Of a stretch of 6,404 nucleotides of DNA, positions 1-6,394 are shown piece after piece. Source of the stretch: Phycisphaerales bacterium (lineage in GTDB: Bacteria > Planctomycetota > Phycisphaerae > Tepidisphaerales > Tepidisphaeraceae); NCBI GenBank assembly GCA_003153655.1, contig PMAK01000197.1:770-7173 (forward strand). The letters are read 5' to 3'. Every line of letters starts with the position of its first letter. The stretch's first letter is position 1. The position numbers and the translations under genes are program-made. A model generated the notes under the pieces. That model ran no database searches, had not been told where the DNA came from, and was given only the letters and a program-made list of their open reading frames with translations.

Positions 1-1177
1 CCGGAACTCGGCTGACCCAGATATCTTCCTTGTTCACGCTATACGCCAGCCACATCGCGCTGTCGGTACGCGATCCATCATTGGCCCACGAAGTAATCCC
101 ATGCACATATTGCGGGCCGATATTCTTGTTCAACCCGGCATACCGTTGGCGAGGGACTTCACCGTGGACGACGCGCATGTCGCGGAATGTGATGCCGTCG
201 GGACTCGTGAGAACAACGAGCGGATATCGATCGGCGGGAAACGGATCATGCGCCCACGCGAATTGGCCATCAGACGTCCGCTGAATCCATTCCTTCGCGG
301 TTCCGCCTTTGAAGGATTCCAACCTGGTCGGGCCAGACCAGGTTTTGCCGTCGTTATGTGACTCGACGACGTACGCTTTCTTGGCGATGCCGATCAGCGT
401 TCCGTCGGGCCGGTGAAAGAAGCAGAAGGCCTTGCCGAAATCCCGCGGCGCTCCGTTGTATGGCTTCATCCGCTGATCGCCAAGAAGATCGCCGCCATCC
501 TGCTGCTCAAGGTAGAGGTGATTGGCGAGCAACTCATCGCAAGCATTGACGAATTCCTTGTCAGTCGAAGCTTGATACGGAGCGGGCGCGCCGTTCGCCG
601 GGCCGGAGAGAATCAATGTATAGATGGGTCCCAGCGTGAAATCCGGCAATAGTTCCCGCACGACAACCCCGCCCTCGGTCGCGTTGGTCATCTTGCCGTG
701 CACGACCCGCCGGGCGGCAATCGTCAGCATGTGCCCATTGGATGAGTGGAAGAAATACATCCGCAGTGGATTACCGACGCCCGGAGGAAAGAGCTCCGTC
801 GGCTTCGTCCACGAAACGCCGTCAGCGGATGTGCTGTAAAGTTCTCGGGCCGGCCAAGTGTCCTCATCCTTCAATCCATTTTCCCACGCGATGCACAATC
901 GGCCCGACCAACAGGCGAGGTCCACGTGATGGTTGTATGTCCAGCCGTTGCCATCGGCGATATCAGCAGCGGCCCGCGAGGCTCGGAACACCTCGATATT
1001 CGCGACACCAACGGCCGGTGGCAGACCGCCATCGGGAAGCTTGTCGTTCAGCACGTTCTGTTCCACGGCTTCCATGCGAATGGGATCGCCTTGATTTGCC
1101 GTCGTCACCGCCGGTACGAGCGCCATCCACAGGCAAGCCGCGATGCACATTCGCAATATGAAACGTGAGACGCTCAT
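1..1177 (-). CDS. Exported sialidase-like (BNR/Asp-box) beta-propeller protein, partial at the window edge
   Basis: The frame stays open from an ATG at 1177 to the left edge, giving about 392 residues with no stop, so the C-terminus is missing. The N-terminus (MSVSRFILRMCIAACLWMAL, then VPAVTTA) reads as a Sec signal peptide cleaved near residue 27. I-A-A-C at 12-15 resembles a lipobox, but hydrophobic sequence continues past it, so a lipoprotein is less likely. Asp-box-like repeats appear as SHNDGKTW at 273-280 (a good match to S-x-D-x-G-x-T-W) and as weaker copies around 115-123 (STSADGVSW) and 324-331 (TSPDGITF). Such repeats mark blades of sialidase-type propellers. The start overlaps the stop of the upstream hydrolase gene by ATGA, so the two are probably translationally coupled and act on the same extracellular or periplasmic substrate. 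Asp-boxes also occur in non-catalytic propellers, and I cannot identify a catalytic set. True sialidase activity is therefore unproven; another exo-glycosidase or a binding protein is possible. Confidence 0.8.
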   Translation of the reverse strand, partial: MSVSRFILRMCIAACLWMALVPAVTTANQGDPIRMEAVEQNVLNDKLPDGGLPPAVGVANIEVFRASRAAADIADGNGWTYNHHVDLACWSGRLCIAWENGLKDEDTWPARELYSTSADGVSWTKPTELFPPGVGNPLRMYFFHSSNGHMLTIAARRVVHGKMTNATEGGVVVRELLPDFTLGPIYTLILSGPANGAPAPYQASTDKEFVNACDELLANHLYLEQQDGGDLLGDQRMKPYNGAPRDFGKAFCFFHRPDGTLIGIAKKAYVVESHNDGKTWSGPTRLESFKGGTAKEWIQRTSDGQFAWAHDPFPADRYPLVVLTSPDGITFRDMRVVHGEVPRQRYAGLNKNIGPQYVHGITSWANDGSRTDSAMWLAYSVNKEDIWVSRVP

Positions 1178-2772
1178 TTCAATCGCTCAATCCGAAGGGC
1201 CATATATGGTTTACCAGGCAAAACCACCGCCGGGTCGCCCACGGCGGGATACGCCGCTCCGGCCAATTTGCCGATCACAAACGTCCGATCCACGGGCGTC
1301 GTTGTCATATTCCAGGTATTCAGCACATCAACGTGAAACTTCATTCCCTCCGCCAGCGCGTTCTTATTCGGCGGATCGCGCGGGAGCGAAAACGTCCACT
1401 GCGTTGGTTTCTCGTCGCCGAAATAGACCAGGTAATATTCGCCGGCTTTTCCGCCGACGTGGGTGTTGTAGAATTCGTCGATCGGCTCGATTCCGTCGGC
1501 GGGGCCGGATTCCAGGATTTGCCGCAAGAACGCCAGTCGCGGCGCGCTGTGGCCGAGCAGTTCGCCACCCTCGCTGGTCCAGGAGATTTTGTCCGGATTC
1601 GAGTACGTCTCGCCGTGCCCGACATATGTGCCGGCAATCGTCCCGAGCCAGAACCGCTTGACCATTTCCTCCGGCGATAGATGCCCCCATCGCCGGTCGA
1701 TGTTTCCCTCGTAACAAATCTCGTCATACACGATCGGCTTGGGGCAGAGTTCGCGATACAAAACCGCCCGGCCAAAGTCCGCCACCGCCGATCCGTTCTG
1801 AATGCTCGCGTGCGTCACCCAAGGCTTGTTCGGATCGTAATATTTCTGTGCATTGTGAATCGATCGCGGATGCCCGTACGGATCTTTCGCCGCCACGACC
1901 TGAAAAAAATGGTCCCAATCCGCGTCAGTCTTTCCTTTCACCTGCCCATATTCATTGGCCAGTGACCACCAGACATTGCGATAAGCGCTGAGCCGCGCGA
2001 CGACATAGCGGAGATACAGATCATCGCCGGCATCATCCATCGTGTTGAACCATTGCATTTCGCCCTTGTGATACGGATCAAACAGAATCAGGTCCGCCTC
2101 AATGCCCTGGTCGCCCAATTGTCCGATGCGTTTTTCCAGATGGCGGAAATAATCGATGTTGAATCGATCCTTCTCCCATTTCCCGGCCGAATCCTGCGGA
2201 TACGGATAGAAATTCGGCGCAGTCTTGCCGGGCAAAAGCCGCATCCGCACCTTGTTGAACGGCGACGCTTTGAGCGAGGCGAGCGTGCGGTCCTCAATCG
2301 CATCCGGCTGCTGAGCCCATCCATAGCATGTCGTGCCGATCAACACGAAAGGCGTTCCATCCGCGTATGCGAAATGATACGTGTTGCGTACGCGCACCGG
2401 CCCGTGATTCGTGCCGCTCGGTGCAATGCACCGCAATTCGCCCGTCTGGTCGGAGAGTTCGCTTATGTTGCTGGTTGTTCGGAATTCCCATTCTCCCTGC
2501 GTCGGCGGCATGAACCGAATGCGATAGTTGCCATCCCCATCGTAAAACCCGGGAACATCGAGCGAACGGTTCCCGGAAGTAAAATGTGCCGACAACGCAA
2601 CCTCGACAAATGGGTTTCCCGAAGATGGCCCCTTGAGTGAGGTATCGAACACTCCCCATTGCTCGACGGTTGGCTGCGTCGCCGGAGGTGATTGATCGGT
2701 TGGCGCCGCCTTCGCCGCTACGGCAACCGCAAGCAACACACAGCCGCATCTCAACTTAGTCCAGACGCTCAA
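1174..2772 (-). CDS. Secreted glycoside-hydrolase-like protein, DUF5060-DUF4038-DUF5605 architecture
   Basis: This is a 532-residue protein from a TTG start. The signal peptide (SVWTKLRCGCVLLAVAVAAK) has a likely A-K-A cleavage site after residue 22. A DUF5060-like beta-sandwich covers about 36-100 (VEQWGVFDTSLKG, then GNYRIRFMPPTQGEWEFRT). A DUF4038-type TIM barrel follows from about 132 to 400, opening with ADGTPFVLIGTTCYGW. A small DUF5605-like beta domain (EYYLVYFG) ends the protein. Within the barrel, WWSLANEYG places Glu274 as candidate acid/base, and IVYDEICYEG places Glu351 (or Glu355) as candidate nucleophile. This matches the usual clan GH-A arrangement after strands 4 and 7. Related families act on plant or pectic glycans, such as apiose-containing side chains, but the substrate here cannot be read from sequence. 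An in-frame ATG at 2832 would add 20 residues, including an Arg-rich stretch before the signal peptide. It is rejected because the TTG has a strong ribosome-binding site and the ATG lies upstream of a probable promoter -10 box. Confidence 0.88.
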   Translation of the reverse strand: MSVWTKLRCGCVLLAVAVAAKAAPTDQSPPATQPTVEQWGVFDTSLKGPSSGNPFVEVALSAHFTSGNRSLDVPGFYDGDGNYRIRFMPPTQGEWEFRTTSNISELSDQTGELRCIAPSGTNHGPVRVRNTYHFAYADGTPFVLIGTTCYGWAQQPDAIEDRTLASLKASPFNKVRMRLLPGKTAPNFYPYPQDSAGKWEKDRFNIDYFRHLEKRIGQLGDQGIEADLILFDPYHKGEMQWFNTMDDAGDDLYLRYVVARLSAYRNVWWSLANEYGQVKGKTDADWDHFFQVVAAKDPYGHPRSIHNAQKYYDPNKPWVTHASIQNGSAVADFGRAVLYRELCPKPIVYDEICYEGNIDRRWGHLSPEEMVKRFWLGTIAGTYVGHGETYSNPDKISWTSEGGELLGHSAPRLAFLRQILESGPADGIEPIDEFYNTHVGGKAGEYYLVYFGDEKPTQWTFSLPRDPPNKNALAEGMKFHVDVLNTWNMTTTPVDRTFVIGKLAGAAYPAVGDPAVVLPGKPYMALRIERLK

Positions 2773-2777
2773 TCGAT

Positions 2778-2784
2778 CTCCTCC
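2778..2784 (-). promoter_or_regulatory. Ribosome-binding site deciding the TTG start of the DUF4038 hydrolase
   Basis: On the minus strand GGAGGAG stands 5 nt before TTG at 2772-2770. This is close to the ideal anti-16S complement and spacing. Translation from here gives a textbook signal peptide, whereas the longer ATG start does not. Confidence 0.8.
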
Positions 2785-2921
2785 AGAAATGAATCGCCGA
2801 CGATTATAAGCAGTTTTCCTTACGTCGAACACGAAATGAATCGACAGCCGCTTGCTTGTAAATCGCGCGGAGAATTTCGCCGATTCTTATTGGCTGCCAA
2901 AGATGTTCACGGAATTGACCC
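2785..2921. promoter_or_regulatory. Divergent intergenic region between the hydrolase and PilZ genes
   Basis: These 137 bp separate two divergent genes and must hold both promoters. The minus-strand TATAAT is described separately. On the plus strand I see no convincing -35/-10 pair for the PilZ gene: TTGCTT at 2852-2857 lacks a matching -10 at the right distance. No clear operator palindrome is visible. Confidence 0.5.
2803..2808 (-). promoter_or_regulatory. Candidate -10 box (TATAAT) for the hydrolase/propeller gene pair
   Basis: The minus strand carries a perfect TATAAT here. Transcription would start at about 2795-2797 and give a leader of roughly 23-25 nt that includes GGAGGAG. The best 17-nt-spaced -35 position, 2826-2831 (TGTTCG), is a poor match, so an activator or another sigma factor may be needed, or the box may be fortuitous. 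Its position between the upstream ATG and the TTG supports the TTG start. Confidence 0.5.
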
Positions 2922-3698
2922 ATGCCCGATAAAAATGCGGAAATACTTCTGAATGCCGTAGAGCGCAATACGGCCATCGTCCTATCGCTTCCCTCGGCGG
3001 GAATGCTGCGGAATCATAAATCCCGATTGCTTTGCCAGATGGAAGGCGGAATTCTGATCGCTGCGCCGCACGGTGACGAAGCCCTGACTGGCGATCTGAT
3101 CAAGAAGCGGACGCCGTGCGTTGTCTCGTTCAATAGCGGGGCATTCAAGATCATCTTCGCGTCGCCCATCCGGCATTATGTGGAATCCTGGCAACTCAAC
3201 GCCGACACGAGCGTCAATGCGCTTTTGCTGGAATTTCCCGCGGAGATCAAGGCGACGCAGCGGCGATCCAACTACCGCGTGGATGTGCCGCCCGATTCGG
3301 ATGTTTCCATTCGCGTGTGGCGGATTTCAAGTAGTGAATCGCTCAAGGATACACCCATTGCCGCCAAGGAAGTTACCGCGCAGATCCGCGACATGAGCCA
3401 GGCGGGCGTTGGCGTAAAGCTCATAGGAAAAGACGGCGCGCTGCCGAAGATCACCGCTGAAGATCGTCTGCGCGTGGCCATCGTATATGCCGCCAAGACC
3501 CTGATCATCGAAGGCAAGATAACCCGCGCAGTTGATAGTTCGGCCGGGAATTCGATTGTCACCGGCATTCAATTTAAAAAATTGGAAGCAAATCTTGAGG
3601 GCCGCCAGATACTTTCGCAACTCATGCGGATTGTCGGCGAATTGCAACGGGACGAACTGCGTCGGGTGAGGCTTGGGCTGGTTAAAAAAGCATCGTGA
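2922..3698 (+). CDS. PilZ-domain c-di-GMP-binding protein with YcgR-like N-terminal domain
   Basis: This 258-residue protein has no signal peptide or membrane segment, so it is probably cytoplasmic. Residues about 1-108 form a beta-rich region that resembles the N-terminal domain of YcgR-type flagellar brakes, ending at LLLEFPAEIKATQ. The PilZ domain follows from about 110 to 225. It carries both c-di-GMP signatures: RRSNYR (R115-x3-R119) and DMSQAG (D157-x-S159-x2-G162). The linker between the motifs (38 residues) holds a polar insertion around 135-150, probably a loop. The C-terminal tail is charged and likely helical (LQRDELRRVRLGLVKK). It should therefore bind c-di-GMP and relay it to motility, exopolysaccharide or another output, but no flagellar or polysaccharide gene lies beside it. 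It diverges from the secreted hydrolase gene and converges on the PTS IIA gene. The start has only a weak GGAA upstream, but no better in-frame start is near. The family call is firm; the partner is unknown. Confidence 0.88.
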   Translation: MPDKNAEILLNAVERNTAIVLSLPSAGMLRNHKSRLLCQMEGGILIAAPHGDEALTGDLIKKRTPCVVSFNSGAFKIIFASPIRHYVESWQLNADTSVNALLLEFPAEIKATQRRSNYRVDVPPDSDVSIRVWRISSSESLKDTPIAAKEVTAQIRDMSQAGVGVKLIGKDGALPKITAEDRLRVAIVYAAKTLIIEGKITRAVDSSAGNSIVTGIQFKKLEANLEGRQILSQLMRIVGELQRDELRRVRLGLVKKAS

Positions 3699-3699
3699 A

Positions 3700-4161
3700 T
3701 TACAGCGCGTTTTCCTGCTGCACGATTACATCGTAAATTTCCTGCGAAGTTTTGGCCTGCCCCAGGGCGACGCGGAATTTGTCAATGGTCATTAGTCTGC
3801 TGATTCTAGCCAAGGCGTGAATGTGGGGGCCGGTCTTGTCGGGGGGCGACGTGAGGAGCCAGATGAGCGATACGGGCCTGCCGTCGATGGACTGAAAATC
3901 GATGGGCGTGTTCAGCTTTCCAATCGCCATCACCAGTTGATTTGTGCCGCTACACTTGCCGTGCGGGATGGCCAGGCCGTTGCCGATGCCTGTCGTGCGC
4001 GTTGTTTCGCGCTCGAGGACGGAGTCGAGAACCGCTTTGGCATCCTGAATCTCATTGTTCTTGGCCAGTAGTGCGACCAGTTCGCCAATGGCTTCATTTT
4101 TTGTCTTGGCCTGCATCGGCACAAGGATGTTTTGTGGCTTGAGGATTTCAGTCAAACGCAT
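3700..4161 (-). CDS. ptsN: PTS EIIA domain protein, PtsN (EIIA-Ntr)/fructose type
   Basis: This 153-residue protein matches a single EIIA type-2 domain along its whole length. The phospho-acceptor segment TTGIGNGLAIPHGKC places His67 as the active-site histidine, and PHIHALARIS (His113, His115) supplies the usual second conserved region. No membrane segment, IIB or IIC domain is present. A stand-alone IIA of this size is typical of the nitrogen-related regulatory PTS rather than a sugar transporter. Phosphate would come from EI/NPr-like partners encoded elsewhere. GGAG at 4169-4172 lies 7 nt before the ATG and supports this start. The gene lies 106 nt downstream of the terC-like gene on the same strand and may be read with it or from its own promoter. 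Its TAA stop is one base from the stop of the converging PilZ gene. Regulation of potassium or metal transport, known for PtsN elsewhere, is only a possibility here. Confidence 0.88.
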   Translation of the reverse strand: MRLTEILKPQNILVPMQAKTKNEAIGELVALLAKNNEIQDAKAVLDSVLERETTRTTGIGNGLAIPHGKCSGTNQLVMAIGKLNTPIDFQSIDGRPVSLIWLLTSPPDKTGPHIHALARISRLMTIDKFRVALGQAKTSQEIYDVIVQQENAL

Positions 4162-4214
4162 TTCATAACTCCAGGCTGACTCACGGTGCGGGCAATCTTC
4201 AGCGCGAAAAGGAA

Positions 4215-4243
4215 ATCGTACCTTTGGCGACGGATCGAAGCAA
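4215..4243 (-). promoter_or_regulatory. Possible promoter for the PTS IIA gene
   Basis: On the minus strand TTGCTT (4243-4238) and TACGAT (4220-4215) are separated by exactly 17 nt. They match the sigma-70 hexamers at 3 and 4 of 6 positions. A start near 4208 would leave a leader of about 45 nt with GGAG properly placed. The match is modest, and read-through from the terC-like gene is an alternative. Confidence 0.35.
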
Positions 4244-4267
4244 CCAGACGGCTAAAAACTCCGTCAG

Positions 4268-5047
4268 TCATTCGGGTGCCCGAGTTTGGGGTTTTACCAG
4301 GCCGATTGCCAAACAAATCAGCGCGCCAGCCCAGAATATCCACATTTCGATTTGAGCGGGGTTTTGGAAATCGATGCGATGCGGATGTGCTGGATCGTTG
4401 CCGGCCCAATCGACGACCAACTTCAGGCCGATGAGCAGGATCAGCAGATACGCACTTCGATGCAATCGCGGAAATCGTTCCAGGAGGCCGGCCAATCCCG
4501 CGGCTGCGAACCGCATGAGGATAATTCCGATCACGCCGCCGACGGCGATCAGCCAGAATTTGGGATGGATTTCGGCGGTTGAATTCCGCGGCGCCGGGCC
4601 GACGAGTGCGACGGCAGCCAGGATGGAATCGACCGCGAAGGCGAGGTCCATCAACTCGATGCCGATGATTGTCGGCCAGAGCCGAGCGGTTATGGGAGAT
4701 GCCAAGCCAGCATTTGCCGATGGCTTGCGCGGCCGCCCGGCGAAATAGCGGATCGATATCCACAGAAGATACGCACCGCCGATCAGTTCGAGGATTGACC
4801 AGCGGATGAGGATTGCCGCGGCCGCGGTGGCGGCGAGGCGCAGAATGATGCCGCCGATCAAACCGTAAGAGAGCGCCTTTTTCCGCAGGCGCGGGGCGAG
4901 GCGTTGGGCGAGCACGCCGAGGACCAGCGCGTTGTCGATCGACAGCAGGCTTTCCAGAACGATGAGCAGCGCGAGGGTTGCCAGATCGCCGGGGGAAAAG
5001 GTTTGTCCAAACATTTGCGGCCATGGGATTACGGTTGTGGAGTTCAC
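4268..5047 (-). CDS. TerC family integral membrane protein (probable metal exporter)
   Basis: The GTG at 5047 gives 259 residues with about seven hydrophobic segments, near residues 20-44, 60-81, 83-102, 124-150, 164-189, 198-214 and 234-253. TerC/Alx family signatures are clear: ESLLSIDNALVLG in the first segment (Glu32, Asp38, Asn39) and IELMDLAFAVDSILAA in the fourth (Glu131, Asp134, Asp140). These intramembrane acidic residues are thought to form a metal site. Characterised relatives export Mn(II) or are linked to tellurite resistance, so a role in manganese homeostasis at the cytoplasmic membrane is likely but inferred. The frame extends upstream to an ATG at 5131, but that would overlap upp by 88 bases and add an Arg-rich, non-hydrophobic N-terminus. 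The GTG overlaps the upp stop as GTGA, typical of translational coupling. An ATG at 5014 is also possible but has no ribosome-binding site. Confidence 0.85.
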   Translation of the reverse strand: MNSTTVIPWPQMFGQTFSPGDLATLALLIVLESLLSIDNALVLGVLAQRLAPRLRKKALSYGLIGGIILRLAATAAAAILIRWSILELIGGAYLLWISIRYFAGRPRKPSANAGLASPITARLWPTIIGIELMDLAFAVDSILAAVALVGPAPRNSTAEIHPKFWLIAVGGVIGIILMRFAAAGLAGLLERFPRLHRSAYLLILLIGLKLVVDWAGNDPAHPHRIDFQNPAQIEMWIFWAGALICLAIGLVKPQTRAPE

Positions 5048-5673
5048 GTTCCAAAGAGTCGATCTCCCGCGTCGCCCAGGCCGGGCAGGATGTATCCCTT
5101 TTCGTTCAGTTGGCGATCGATGGCGGCGCAAAAGACCGGGACTTCCGGATGCTGCTTATGAAGGGCGGCGATTCCTTCGGGAGCGGCGACGATACAGACG
5201 AAGCGAATGCTGCCCACGCCGGCTTTTTTGAGGAATTGAACGGCTGCCGATGCGCTGCCGCCGGTGGCCAGCATGGGATCGATCAGCAGAACCTCAGTTG
5301 AAGCGATGTCCGGCGGGAGTTTTTGGTAATAGGAGACGGGCTCGAGGGTTTTTTCGTCGCGATACACGCCGAGATGTCCGAGGCGGGCGTCGGGGAGCAG
5401 GCGCAGGACGCCCTCGGCCATGCCGAGCCCGGCGCGAAGGATTGGCACCAGCGTGACTCGCCGCGCCAGCACGCGGCCGGTGGTGCGCTCGAGTGGAGTT
5501 TGGACGGGCCTGGGCTTGGTCGGCCAATCGCGCGTGACTTCGTAGACCATCAGGGATGCGATCTCATCGACCAGGGCCCGGAACTTGCGGTGGTCAGCCG
5601 TGTAATCGCGCAGCTCCGTCAGCTTGGTTTGAATCACCGGGTGATCGATCAGGATGACGTTCTGCGATTGCAT
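5044..5673 (-). CDS. upp: Uracil phosphoribosyltransferase
   Basis: This 209-residue protein is the usual length for bacterial Upp. The enzyme joins uracil and PRPP to give UMP and pyrophosphate in cytosolic pyrimidine salvage. Family landmarks are in order: DHPVIQTKLTELRD at the N-terminus, TLVPILRAGLGM at about 74-85, the PRPP-binding loop VLLIDPMLATGGSA at about 128-141, and the uracil-binding C-terminus GYILPGLGDAGDRLFGT at 193-209. No key residue is missing. The ATG lies 9 nt after the leuD stop and has no strong Shine-Dalgarno sequence, so it probably relies on translation of leuD. Its TGA stop overlaps the GTG of the terC-like gene. There is no purine/pyrimidine permease gene next to it. 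Confidence 0.96.
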   Translation of the reverse strand: MQSQNVILIDHPVIQTKLTELRDYTADHRKFRALVDEIASLMVYEVTRDWPTKPRPVQTPLERTTGRVLARRVTLVPILRAGLGMAEGVLRLLPDARLGHLGVYRDEKTLEPVSYYQKLPPDIASTEVLLIDPMLATGGSASAAVQFLKKAGVGSIRFVCIVAAPEGIAALHKQHPEVPVFCAAIDRQLNEKGYILPGLGDAGDRLFGT

Positions 5674-5682
5674 GGGAGATCT

Positions 5683-6243
5683 TTATTTCAACATTCCCGC
5701 GTTTTTGGCGTAGGGGAAAATCCCGCCGGCTTCGATGATCGGCAGCACATCTCCCAGCGGGCGGAGTTCGTGGCGCTGGTTGAGCGTTTTGTTGATGATG
5801 ACGCTCTGGTCGAGATGAATTTCCAGTTCATCGCCGGTGCGGATTTTATCGACGAGCCGCTCCTTGGATTCGAGCGGAACGAGGTATCCGCCGTTGACGC
5901 TGTTGCGGAAGAAGATCCGGGCGTAGAACTCGGCCACGACGCATTTGCACCCGGCTTCGGCGAGCGCGAGGGGGGCGTGTTCGCGGCTGGAGCCGCTGCC
6001 GAAATTCTTGCCGCCGATGACGATCTGGTAGTCACTCTTGTATTCATTGGGCCGGACGAACCGCTTATGCCCATCGGGCAGGCCGGCTTGGCCGTCGGGA
6101 ACGCTGCTCATGGCATACATGCCGAAGTATTTGCGTTCTTCGGGAATGCTGGGGTTGTAGGAGAGATATTGGGCCGGAATGATCTGGTCGGTGTCGACGT
6201 TGTCGCCGAGCACGTAGGCCTTTCCGCTGATGATATTTTGCAT
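5683..6243 (-). CDS. leuD: 3-isopropylmalate dehydratase small subunit, short (archaeal-like) type
   Basis: This is a 186-residue swivel-domain subunit of an aconitase-superfamily hydro-lyase. With LeuC it would interconvert 2- and 3-isopropylmalate in cytosolic leucine synthesis. Visible landmarks are GDNVDTDQIIPAQYL at about 13-27, IGGKNFGSGSSREHAP at 76-91 (the conserved GSGSSREHA substrate-phosphate/carboxylate loop), and AEFYARIFFRNSVNGG at about 104-119. Length and loop resemble the compact LeuD/HacB class more than the ~200-residue enterobacterial form. Homoaconitase or a related hydro-lyase therefore remains possible, because the side-chain specificity loop (QYLSYN, 25-30) cannot be read with certainty. 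leuC is not within the window and could lie beyond 6404 or elsewhere. The ATG at 6243 has GAGGA 3 nt upstream. The frame runs on to an ATG at 6387, but the added 48 residues are Pro-rich, lie across a C-tract leader and a hairpin, and precede the normal family N-terminus. Confidence 0.88.
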   Translation of the reverse strand: MQNIISGKAYVLGDNVDTDQIIPAQYLSYNPSIPEERKYFGMYAMSSVPDGQAGLPDGHKRFVRPNEYKSDYQIVIGGKNFGSGSSREHAPLALAEAGCKCVVAEFYARIFFRNSVNGGYLVPLESKERLVDKIRTGDELEIHLDQSVIINKTLNQRHELRPLGDVLPIIEAGGIFPYAKNAGMLK

Positions 6244-6245
6244 GG

Positions 6246-6251
6246 TTCCTC
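6246..6251 (-). promoter_or_regulatory. Ribosome-binding site for leuD
   Basis: Minus-strand GAGGAA ends 2 nt before the ATG at 6243; the core GAGG is 4 nt away. It is close but usable, and it fixes the start at the conserved MQNIISGKAY N-terminus rather than the ATG 144 nt upstream. Confidence 0.6.
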
Positions 6252-6284
6252 GGCTGAAAAACTGATTCTTTGCAGAGGGTATAA

Positions 6285-6322
6285 GGGGGAAGGGGGGTTG
6301 TACAGATGGGGGTTTGATGGGG
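6285..6322 (+). other. Four G-tracts in the leuD leader (possible G-quadruplex)
   Basis: G5 (6285-6289), G6 (6292-6297), G5 (6308-6312) and G4 (6319-6322) are separated by 2, 10 and 6 nt. They could fold as an intramolecular G-quadruplex on the plus strand. That strand is the transcription template for leuD, and the transcript would carry matching C-tracts. Confidence 0.4.
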
Positions 6323-6371
6323 TGGATGGAACGTTCTCGATAGTCTTTCGGCCCGGGAATGCCCCAGTCTG

Positions 6372-6394
6372 CCCCGAAATGTCCCATTTCGGGG
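6372..6394. repeat. Perfect 10-bp inverted repeat with 3-nt loop, next to a poly-G tract
   Basis: Arms CCCCGAAATG (6372-6381) and CATTTCGGGG (6385-6394) are exact reverse complements around TCC. The plus-strand G-rich run continues to the window edge (6390-6404, interrupted by one A). A T-run, as expected for a simple intrinsic terminator, is absent on either strand. It could be the hairpin end of an upstream minus-strand gene such as leuC, a REP-like dispersed element, or a protein-binding palindrome. Confidence 0.6.

Noticed and set aside
742..1680. Several plus-strand open frames of 139-172 residues
   Set aside because: They lie antisense to the propeller and hydrolase genes, are Arg-rich and low in hydrophobic order, and have no family signature.
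3679..3699. T-run on the minus strand (TTTTTT at 3689-3684) as terminator of the IIA gene
   Set aside because: No GC-rich stem precedes it, and it lies inside the PilZ coding sequence as Lys codons.
4247..4265. 5-bp inverted repeat GACGG/CCGTC just after the terC-like stop, as a terminator
   Set aside because: The stem is short, the loop is 9 nt, and no T-run follows on the minus strand, so it cannot be supported as an intrinsic terminator.
4152..5054. 300-residue minus-strand open frame overlapping the terC-like gene
   Set aside because: It is Arg/Pro-rich with no recognisable domain and lies in a shifted frame over a gene with clear TerC motifs; it is a shadow.
5044..5060. yybP-ykoY manganese riboswitch ahead of the terC-like gene
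   Set aside because: This riboswitch often precedes TerC-family genes, but here the start overlaps the upp stop and leaves no leader.
6244..6387. N-terminal extension of leuD to the ATG at 6387
   Set aside because: The added residues are Pro-rich, come from a C-tract leader and an inverted repeat, and precede the conserved family N-terminus, which has its own ribosome-binding site.
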